64,000 bases of DNA from CAYNRE01 sp964399535 (GTDB lineage Bacteria; Planctomycetota; Planctomycetia; Pirellulales; CAYNRE01), in NCBI GenBank assembly GCA_964399535.1, contig CAYNRE010000076.1, positions 1 through 64,000 on the forward strand, in the 5' to 3' direction. The notes under the pieces were generated by a model, which was not told where the DNA came from, did not search any database, and worked only from the letters and a program-made list of their open reading frames with translations. The translations under genes were made by a program, and so were the position numbers. Within the stretch, counting starts at the first letter, position 1. Each line of letters starts with the position of its first letter. Positions 19,801 through 28,952 of this stretch are shown here, in pieces.

Positions 19801-20843
19801 CCCGGCTCGGTGTCCGCTTTCCCGCCGGCCTGGCCACCACGGCGACCATGGAACGACTCGAAGTTCTGGCCGGAGTACTGATCGACCCCATCCGCCCCTG
19901 GCCCGTTCCGGCCAGCGTGTTGATCGATCCGCACGGGCAGGTAGCCGTGCTCTATCGAGGACCACTGGCGCGCGAGCAGCTCGCCGCCGACCTGGGCCAC
20001 CTCGACCAAGATCCCGAGTCGATTCGTGCCGCGGCAGTGCCGTTTCCGGGCCGCTGGTATTTTCGGCGTTCGCTTTATCCCGAGTTGGCCGGCCTGCGGC
20101 GCGAATACCGCGACCGCGGATGGCTCGACGAAGCCCGAGACCTCGCCCGGGCCGAGGTTCACTGGCTACGGCAATGGGGCACCGCCGACGATCGGCCGCT
20201 GGCCGACAACCTCGCGCAAGAGCTGGCCCAAGAGCTTCGCGAGCTGGGCGATGAGCGGTTCGCGGCGGGCGACCACCAAGCCGCCGAATCGCATTACGCG
20301 GCCGCGCTAGAAGTCTGGCCTCGGGATCGCGACGCCCTCAACAACCTGGGCGTGGTGTTCCAGCAACAAGCTCGCTGGAGCGAGGCCGAACAGGTGCTCC
20401 GCGCGGCAATCGCCGTCGACCCCGCCTCGTCGGCCGTGGCCGGCAACTTGGCATCGGTGCTGGAGAAACAGGGCCGGGTCCGAGACGCGCTCGAGGTCTA
20501 TCGCGAAGCGCTCGCCCGCCTGAGCGAAGCGGCCGTCTTGGAAAACAACCTGGCCTGGACCCTGGCAACCGCCGCCGACCCGCAGCTCCGCCAGGCCGAC
20601 GAGGCCCTGGCGATCGCGCGCCGCCTTTGCGAACGAACCGAGTACCGCGTTCCCAGCTATCTCGACACCCTGGCCGCGGCCTATGCTGCGGGAGGCGATT
20701 TCTCGCGGGCCAGCGCAACGGCTGAGTTGGCCGCCGATCAGGCGGCCGCCACGGGGGCCGACGAACTGGCGGCCGCGATCCGTGCCCGCCGGGAACGGTA
20801 TTTGCGCAAGGAACCCGTCGTCAGCCCGCCCCTTGCAAAGTAG
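16821..20843 (+). CDS. Putative selenoprotein 1: FG-GAP / ASPIC-UnbV / thioredoxin / TPR
   Basis: Read through one in-frame UGA (18753-18755, residue 645), this is a 1,340-residue protein. An N-terminal hydrophobic segment (AWSALVVGLLVASGSF) suggests export. An unrecognised module with DDGWRSEAFSAASEKQLKQL follows. FG-GAP/VCBS Ca-binding repeats (DVNGDGLDDLYL, DYDRDGQLDVYV) span about residues 310-640. Next come DL-Sec-SFFWRQVVS, an ASPIC/UnbV domain (about 750-845; RGTESNTDAVGARAEL), a TlpA-like thioredoxin domain with WCQPC (Cys937/Cys940) and C-terminal TPRs (about 1125-1325). After the UGA the frame is unchanged and stays open for 695 codons. A gene caller would split it, starting the second part at the GTG at 18777. 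It leads a three-gene tandem array. No clear Shine-Dalgarno precedes ATG 16821. Confidence 0.85.
18753..18783 (+). promoter_or_regulatory. In-frame UGA with SECIS-like hairpin, copy 1
   Basis: The UGA is at 18753-18755. The stem is 18767-18771 (GCGGC) with 18779-18783 (GUCGC), containing one G-U pair, and the loop is AGGUCGU (18772-18778). The loop starts 16 bases after UGA plus one. GG in the loop and this distance match the bacterial SECIS pattern I know, and the E. coli fdhF element also shows GCAGGUC at nearly the same distance. The bases also encode WRQVVS, so part of the similarity could be protein-driven. Confidence 0.75.
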
Positions 20844-20905
20844 AAAGCGCGCCGCTCGCGGGCACCCCGGGGGTTCCCCCCGGCTCCCGCGCGACGCGAA
20901 CGACC

Positions 20906-23900
20906 ATGACCCCCTACCGATCCCTAAACTCGGCCTTCCGCGCCCGCCAGGGTCTGCTGGCCCTGGGCCTGGTGCTGGCGGCGCTGGGGTGCTGGGCACT
21001 GGTAGCGCGGCGCCCACCATTGGGCCACGACGCCTCGCGCGATGGTTCCGGCCAGGTGCCGCCCGGGCCCAGGACTTCAGGGGCAGTAACCCACGGCGCC
21101 GGCCCAAGCGAGGAAACGTTCAGCGTCCGTTCGCAGTTTTCCGTGGCGGACAACGACGACCCGCGCCGCGACGGCTGGGAAACCGAGGCCCTGAATCTGG
21201 CGGTTTCGGCACAACTAAAACGGCTTGCCGAAGTGCTGCGCGACGGCCCTGCGCTACGGGCCGAGTCGCTTCGTCCGCTGGTGACCGACGACATTTCGAT
21301 CGTGTGGCCCCGCTCAGACAAACTTCAAGAGGTGCATCGCGAAGCCACGCTAGTGGTCCGCCGGGGGCCCAACGCCGGGGCCGGGGACGCGCCTTCGGCC
21401 CGAAGCACGGCTCGCGCAGCGCCCGACGACGGCGCCGAGGCAGCGCGCAGCGCCCTCGGTGCCCTCTGGGCCGAGAACGCTCCTCGGGGCGCGGTGCAAA
21501 GCCACTGGAAAGTAGTCCGCGTCGAGCCCAGCCCCCCCGAATTGGCAACCGACCTGATTGGCGAAGTGGCCTTTTCAACCAGCAGCGGCCGAGTCGGTCT
21601 GCACCTGCGTGCCCGGGCAACCTGGTTGATTGGCGGCCCGGACGCGCATCCCCAATTGCGGTCGCTGGCGGTCGGCGAGTTGGAAGAAGTTTCCTGGCTA
21701 CAGGCCAAGGGGCCCTGGTTTGTCGACGACGCGGCGGCGGTCCTGGGCCACCACGCCAGCTACTGGGCGCAATTGGCTCACGGCCAAAACTACTGGGTGA
21801 GCCGCGTCCAGCGGCAATTGGGGATGAGTTTCGGAATGCAAACCGGCCTGGCCGTGGGCGACGCCAACGGCGACGGGCTCGACGACCTGTACGTATGCCA
21901 GCCGGGCGGGCTCCCCAATCGGCTGTACGTCATGCGCGCCGATGGCCGCGCCGACGACCTCTCGGCCGCCGCGGGGCTCGACTGGCTCATGCCGACCGCC
22001 GCGGCCCAGTTCGCCGATCTGGACAACGACGGCGATCAGGACCTGCTCCTGGTGGCGGTCGACCGGAGTGGCATCTGGTGTTTGCGGAACGACGGCCGAA
22101 CCCATTTCGAGGTTGTAACGCAACTCGAGGGCCCCCAATCTCCCACGTCGCTGGCGCTGGCCGATTACGACTCCGACGGAAATCTGGACCTCTACGTGTG
22201 CAACTACCAGGACGGCGGCATCTTGGCGATTACCGGGACAACTCGACCCGTCCCCTTTCACGATGCCACGAACGGCGGCCCCAACGTGCTTTACCGTAAC
22301 GAGGGGAATTGGCAGTTCCGCGACGTTACTGCCGAAGTCGGGCTCGACGAGCACAACTACCGCTGGTCGTATGCGGCCAGTTGGGACGATTTCGACCGCG
22401 ACGGCGATCTCGATCTTTACGTGGCCAACGACTTTGGCCGAAACAACCTGTACCGAAACGAGTCGGGCCGGTTTCGCGACGTGGCGGCCGAAGCCGGCGT
22501 GGAGGACGTGGCCTCGAGCATGAGCGTCGCCTGGGGCGACTACAACCAGGACGGGTGGAACGACTTGTACGTGGGCAACATGTGGTCCTCGGCCGGCCAC
22601 CGGGTGGTGTTCCAGCCCCGCTTTCACCAGGAGCTTCCCTCGGATACCCGCGAACTGTTTCAACGACACGCGGTGGGAAACAGTTTGTTCCTCAACCAGG
22701 GAGACGGGACCTTTCGCGAGACCAGCGACGAGGCCGGCGTCCGCGAGGGCCGCTGGGCCTGGAGCTCGAATTTCGTCGACCTCAACAACGACGGCCGCGA
22801 AGACCTGCTCGTGGCCAACGGCTTTCTGACCCATGGCCTGGAACACGACTTGTGAAGCCTGTACTGGCGGCAGGTCGTGTCGCGTTCACCTTCCGATCGG
22901 GCGGAACCGCGGGCAACTCAGGACTACCAGCAGGCCTGGGACGAGCTCAGCGAACTGATCCGCCGGGGCGCCTCGTTCAGCGGACACGAACGCAACTGCG
23001 CGTTCTTGAACCTGGGCCATGGCCCGTTCGCCAATATCTCGTCTGTCTCGGGAATCGACTTTGCTGACGACGGGAGAGCCCTGGGAGTGGTCGATGTCGA
23101 CGTCGATGGCGATCTCGACGTTTGGGTGAGCAACCGCACCGGGCCCCAACTGCGGCTGCTTCGCAATCGGCTGCCCGGGGAACGCCATTTCCTGCAGCTC
23201 CGGCTCCACGGCCGCAAGTCGAATCGCGACGCCGTGGGTGCCCGGGCCGAGCTGCGGCTGCCCAGCGGCACCACGCTGGTGCGGGTAGTCCGATCGGGCG
23301 AAGGATTCATTGCCCAAAGCAGCAAAGTTCTTCATTTCGGCCTGGGCGAGCACGACACGGTCGCCGGGCTCTCGATTCGCTGGCCTTCGGGATTGGTGCA
23401 AGAGCTCGCGGTTCCCCAAGTCGATCGGCGCTGGGAACTTTTCGAGGGAGACGAGCAGCTTAGCCCCTGGACACGCCCCGGCTCGCCGCTGTCCATGCCC
23501 GCATACACGGAGCCGGCCGGCGGGACCGACCCAACCCACGAGCTGGCCGACGATACGACGAGCGACGGCGAACCGCGGGGAAGCCGACTGTTTCTGGCGG
23601 GCCGGATGCCGCTGCCGGTCTGCCGCCCCCGCGACGCCGACGGAGAAACGCTGGAACTGGATCGCTTGCCGGGGCGGCCACGGCTGCTGGTACTGTGGGC
23701 CAGTTGGTGCCAGCCGTGCCTGGCGGAACTCAAGAGTCTGGTTCGCGCCCGCGACCAACTCGAAGCAAGCGGGCTGGATGTGCTGGCCATGTCGACCGAT
23801 GCCGCCGATGGCGCGGGCGATGGCCTTACCCAAGCCCGGGCAGCGCTTGAGCGGCTCGAGTTCCCTTGGCCCAGCGTTTACGCCGATTCCGAGCTACTGG

Positions 23901-24928
23901 CGCGCCTGGAACTTGCGCTGCGGCACTTAAGCGATCGATGGCGCCCGCTGGGGGTTCCCACCAGCCTGCTACTGGACCGACAAGGCTGGATCGCCGCCGT
24001 GTACTTCGGCCCGGTCGAGGTTGAGCAGGTGCTGGCCGATGCGCAACGGGTCGATCTCGACCCCGTGGAACTCAAAGCGCATGCCGTGCCGTGGCCTGGC
24101 CGCTGGAGCTACTCGACCTATCGGGTTGACTTGGCCAAGCTGGCGGGCGAAATGCTCGAAAAGGGCTCGCCGGCCGATTACCTGCGGTACCTCGAAGCCG
24201 ACTTCCTGTGGTACCAGCGGCTGGGAGAAAACGCCTCCGAGGCCGACGTCGCCGCGGCCCGCAACCGCCTGGTCGAGGCCCTGGAACGGTCCGCCCGCGA
24301 CGCGCTGGCCGAAGGTCGCCCGCACGAAGCGGCCTCGGCTTTCGCCCAATTGCACAAACTTGCGCCGGACGACGCCGACATCTGGAACAACTGGGGAACC
24401 ACGCTGGGGCTGAGCGGGCAATGGGAACAAGCGGCCCATGCCTTCCGCGAGGCTTGCCGCCGGAACCCCAGCCACCGCGAGGCAACCACCAACCTGGCGG
24501 GCGCCTTGGAGCGGCTGGGCGATTCCGCGGCCGCGGCATCGCAGTACGAAGCCATCGTGGCCGTCGACCCCCAGGCCCGCACTGCCCGGAACAACCTGGC
24601 CTGGTTGCGGGCCACTCACGCCGACGAGCGCCTGCGCCGCCCCGACGAGGCCACGCGGCTGGCGGAGGATCTTTGTCGCGAGACCGATTTCCGCCACCCT
24701 GGCTATTTGGATACGCTGGCCGCGGCCTACGCCGCTCAGGGCCGCTACGACCGTGCGAGCGATGTGGCGGCCAGGGCCGTGGAACTGGCCCGAAGCGACC
24801 AACCCCAACTGAGCGCCGCGATCGCCGGACGCCTGGAGCTTTACCGTCAGCGTCGCGCGTACGTTGCCCAGCGCGAGCAGAACCGATTGTCGCCCGCGGC
24901 GGCGGCCAGCCCGACTTCGGAGCCCTAA
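20906..24928 (+). CDS. Putative selenoprotein 2: FG-GAP / ASPIC-UnbV / thioredoxin / TPR
   Basis: A paralogue of the preceding gene, also exactly 1,340 residues when read through the UGA at 22853-22855 (residue 650). Order of parts: a hydrophobic N-terminal anchor (QGLLALGLVLAALGCWALV); the DGWETEALNLAVSAQLKRL module; FG-GAP repeats (DANGDGLDDLYV and others, about 312-648); HDL-Sec-SLYWRQVVS; ASPIC/UnbV (GRKSNRDAVGARAEL, about 759-852); TlpA-like thioredoxin with WCQPC (Cys935/Cys938); and TPRs (about 1125-1325). It begins 62 bases after the first paralogue, so the two are probably one transcript. Conventional annotation would make two genes, the second starting at GTG 22877. Confidence 0.85.
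22853..22883 (+). promoter_or_regulatory. In-frame UGA with SECIS-like hairpin, copy 2
   Basis: The UGA is at 22853-22855. The stem is 22867-22871 with 22879-22883 (GCGGC/GUCGC) and the loop is AGGUCGU (22872-22878). The five codons after UGA differ from the other copies at several bases (AGCCTGTAC here against AGTTTCTTC), while the hairpin itself is unchanged. Confidence 0.75.
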
Positions 24929-24937
24929 GGATTCGCC

Positions 24938-27900
24938 ATGCCCTCCGCGTCGGAACCCTCCGGAACGCCGCACCGCGGTCGACCGCTTCGCGCGGCGAGC
25001 GCGATCGCGCTGCTTCTCGCGGGCCTGGCGCTGCTGGCCTGGGCCCGTTTCCCCATGCGGGGTCCGGGGAGGCCACCCGAGCCGACCGCGGGCACGGCCC
25101 GGCCAGAGGCCAAGCCCCCAGCGGGCACCCCCGCCGACCCGACCAGCCTGGCTCGCCCGGCCGAGTCGGCCGCTAGCGGCTTGGCCGCGGCTCCTAGTGC
25201 GATCGCCGACGCCGCATTCCAACAGCGCGATAATCCTCTGGCCGATGGCTGGACCAGCGAAGCGGTGGGGAGCGCGGCGGCGGCGCAACTGGCTCGGCTG
25301 GCCCGGCTACTGTCACGGCCCCCGACCGAATGGGAGGCCGGACTGGCCGAGCTGGTTGCCGAATCGTGGTCGCCCCGGCCGCTGCGGCCGGCCGAACGGA
25401 AGCTGGCGTACCAGGCCAAAGGGGTGCGCGTGTTTCGCGGCGAAGTTCTCACGGGGGACCCACCTCGCGGGCCGGCCCTTACCGGTGGCGCGGCAGCGGC
25501 ACCGGCAGCAGCGGCGGAAGCACTCGGCCGCCTGGCCGCCCCGCTGCTGGAGCGGGGTCCGCTTCGGGTCGAGTTCAAACTTTACGAAGTGGAATTGGCC
25601 GAGGGGATCGCCAGCACGCGGGTGTACGCCGATTGGCTTGCCGCCAATGACGATGGCTCGCGGCAGCTTCACGTCGGTTGGCGTTGCGATTGGGCGCTCG
25701 GCGCAACCGGCGCCCCCCCGCGCTTGTCCGGCATTACCGTCGAGGAGTTCCAAGAGAGCGAATTCCTCGGGCCGGGCCCGCATCCCTGGGCCGACGTCAC
25801 CGCCGACCTGCTGGGTAGTCAGCCGGCGTTTCGGGATCAGCTTCGAATTGGAGTGGTGGGTTGGGCCGAGCGACTGCCGACCGCCCTGGGCCAGGACATT
25901 TTCGAGCAACAAGGGCTCGCCATCGGCGATGCCGACGGCGATGGCCGCGACGACGTTTACGTCTGCCAGCCGGGTGGGTTGCCCAATCGCTTGTTTCTTC
26001 ACCAGCCCGACGGGAGTGTCATCGAAGCAGCGGCCGAGGCCGGGCTCGACTGGCTCGATTTCACCCGCAGCGCCCTCTGGGTCGACCTGGAAAACGACGG
26101 CGACCAGGACCTGGTCCTGGCGTTTGCCAGCGAGGTCGCCACGTATGAAAACGTCGGCGGCGGGCGGTTTCGACCGGCCCAACGCTTCGCCACCGAGGGA
26201 CGACCCAACGGACTGGCCGCGGCCGACTACGACCGCGACGGCCTCGTCGACTTGTACGTGGCCTGCTACGGTTCGGGCTACGCCGGCCTGGGCGGAGGCT
26301 GGATTCCGCTGCCCTATTTCGACGCTCAGAACGGGGCCGCCAACTATCTCTTGCGCAACCAGGGGGGGCTGGCCTTCGTCGATGCCACCCGGGCCACGGG
26401 GCTCGACGCCGGCAACCAGCGCTGGAGCTACGCGGCGGCCTGGGAGGACTACGACCGCGATGGCGACCCCGACCTGTACGTGGCCAACGATTTCGGCCGC
26501 AACAACCTGTACCGCAACGACGACGGCTTTTTTGTCGACGTCGCCCGCTCGGCCGGGGTGGAAGATATCGCCAATGGAATGTCGGTCAGTTGGGGCGATT
26601 TCAATCGCGACGGCCGGGAGGACCTGTACGTCGGCAATATGTGGTCGTCGGCCGGCAATCGAATTACCGTGCAGCGGCAATTCAAACCCGACCTGAGCGA
26701 TGCCGACCGGGCTCGCTACCAGCGCCTGGCCCGCGGAAACAGCCTCTTCGCGGGAACTCAAACCGGCGCGTTTCACGACGTGAGCCTGGCCGCCCATGCA
26801 ACCGTGGGGCGTTGGGCCTGGAGTTCGCTACTGGTCGACTTCAATAACGACACCTGGCTCGATCTGTTGGTGGCCAACGGATTCATCACCAACATTCAGA
26901 CGCACGACTTGTGAAGTTTCTTTTGGCGACAGGTCGTGTCGCGCTCAACCACCGCGGTCGAAGATCCGCGAACCGCCACCTACTACCAGGCCCTGCTGCA
27001 GCTCGACCGGCTGGTACGCGGGGGGGCCTCGTGGAGCGGTCATGAGCGCAATGTCTGCCTGCTCAACACCGCCGACGGCTCCTTCGCCGACTTCTCCTCG
27101 GCGAGCGGCTTCGACCTGCTCGACGATGCCCGGGCCATCGGCGTGGTCGATTGGGACGGCGACGGCGACCAGGATTTGTGGATCAAGAACCATTCCGCGC
27201 CCCAGTTGCGATTTCTCGAAAACCGCTGGCCCGGCGGCGGCCACTACTGCGCCGTGCGGTTGACCGGGCAGCGCTCAAACCGCGACGGCATCGGGGCCCG
27301 AGTCGAAGTCGACCTGGGAGACGGTCGAGCCCCCCTGGTACGCAGCCTGCGAGCCGGCGAAGGGTATTCGTCGCAAGCCAGCAAATGGATCCATCTGGGG
27401 CTGGGAGGCCGCGCCGACCCGGTTCAATTAACCATCTTCTGGCCGAGTGGCACCATCGATCGGATTGCCGACCTGGCGGTCGACCGCCGGTACACCGTCG
27501 ACGAGGGGAGCGGTCGCGCCGTTCCCTGGACCACCGGCGACGATTCCCGCGGGCTAAGCGCGCTGCCGCTGCCGGCCGAGCCCCCCCGGCCAGCCACGGA
27601 GCAGAACGTAGCCTTTCCCGCCCCCCTGCCCGACCTTCGCTTCCGCGATTCCAGCGGCGAAGTGCAATCGGTCCGGGCCGCGGGGAGGCCCCTCTGGATT
27701 CAGCTCTGGGCCAGTTGGTGCCAACCCTGCCTTGAAGAGTTGCAAGCCACGGCCCGAGCGGCCGAGCCGCTTCGTCAATCATCGCTCGACGTACTGGCCT
27801 TGAACCTGGAAACGGCCGGCCCCGATCCGGCGGTCGAACTGCGCCCCGGAGCGGCCGTACTGGAGCAGCTAGGCTGGTCGGCAGGGGCCGGTTGGGCGCT

Positions 27901-28909
27901 GCCCTCGGTGGTCGAGAAGCTCGAACTTTGGTCGCGAACCTCGTATTACTTCGACCGCCCTTTGGCGCTGCCCGCCAGCCTGTTGGTCGACGCCGACAAT
28001 CGCTTGGTTGCGGTCTACCGAGGCGCGGTGGGGCCCCAGCTGGTGTTGGCCCGGGCGGCCCAGCTCGGTGCCCAAGCCGAGTTCGCAGGACCGCGGGGGT
28101 TGCCCTTTGCGGGTCGCTGGCAGGAGCCACCCGGCCGCGGCGCCTGGCTCGATCTGGCCGGCGCCTTTCGCCAGGCTGGCTACCGACCCGACGCGCGTCG
28201 CTACTACGAGGCCGCGCTGGCGATCCCCGCGACGGGTCCGAGGGCCGACCTCGAGAATCAATCGGCCCGGGCAGCGCTCGTCGACCTGACCTGGCAAGAC
28301 GCACTCGACGAATTCGGCATTGGGCACATCGAGCAGGCCGAATCGCTGCTGCTGCGCGTTTTGGAAATGCAGCCCGACCACGCCGAGGCCCGATACCGCC
28401 TGGGCAGGCTGGCCGCGCATGTCCACGATCACGAGGCAGCCAGGCAGCATTACCGCGCGGCGCTGGCGCTCGAGCCCAAGCACGTTGGAGCCATGGCGAG
28501 CCTGGGGCTAAGCCTGCTCCAAGACAACCAGGTCGACGAAGCCTTTGCCTGGTTCCGACAGGTTCTGGCGGTGACCCCGCAGTTTCCGGAAATCCAGGCC
28601 GCGATTGCTTGGACTCTGGCGACCCACGCCGACCCCGATCGTCGCAACGCCCGTGACGCGGTGATGATCGCGGAACACCTCTGCCAAAGCACTCAGTATC
28701 GGCACTACCCGTACCTTGATCTCTTGGCGGCTGCCTACGCCGAACAAGGCGACTTCGCCCGGGCAGTCGAGTTGGCCGACCAGGCGGCCGAACTGGCCGC
28801 GGCGGCCGAGTCCGCCCAGCAGGCAGCGGCGATTCGCGAGCGGGCGCAGCGTTATCGCGAGGGCCAGCCGTATCGCCAGCCCGCGGCCGGCGCGGCCGCG
28901 GCGCCCTGA
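24938..28909 (+). CDS. Putative selenoprotein 3: FG-GAP / ASPIC-UnbV / thioredoxin / TPR
   Basis: Third paralogue, 1,323 residues with the UGA at 26912-26914 (residue 659). A hydrophobic anchor (AIALLLAGLALLAWARF) is followed by DGWTSEAVGSAAAAQLARL, FG-GAP repeats (about 325-657) and HDL-Sec-SFFWRQVVS. ASPIC/UnbV (GQRSNRDGIGARVEV), a thioredoxin domain with WCQPC (Cys928/Cys931) and TPRs follow. It starts nine bases after the second paralogue, with AAGGA before the ATG, which indicates one operon. The gene terminates normally at another UGA (28907-28909), where no comparable hairpin follows. A gene caller would start its second half at GTG 26936. Confidence 0.85.
26912..26942 (+). promoter_or_regulatory. 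In-frame UGA with SECIS-like hairpin, copy 3
   Basis: The UGA is at 26912-26914. The stem is 26926-26930 (GCGAC) with 26938-26942 (GUCGC), five Watson-Crick pairs, and the loop is AGGUCGU. The Arg codon is CGA here instead of CGG, turning the G-U pair of the other copies into A-U. That silent change preserves the stem. Confidence 0.78.
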
Positions 28910-28952
28910 CCGGTCGCCGGATCTCGCCAGGCCCTCCGGCGGCTTTCTGCGG

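Noticed and set aside
18753..26914. UGA in the three paralogues as sequencing error, nonsense mutation or frameshift
   Set aside because: The same codon appears at the same aligned position in three diverged copies, with no shift in frame and no decay downstream.
18756..26936. Independent second genes starting at GTG 18777, 22877 and 26936
   Set aside because: These starts have no ribosome-binding site of their own, would cut the conserved SFFWRQVV block that directly follows each UGA, and recur identically in three copies. One read-through gene each is simpler, though reinitiation cannot be excluded without data.
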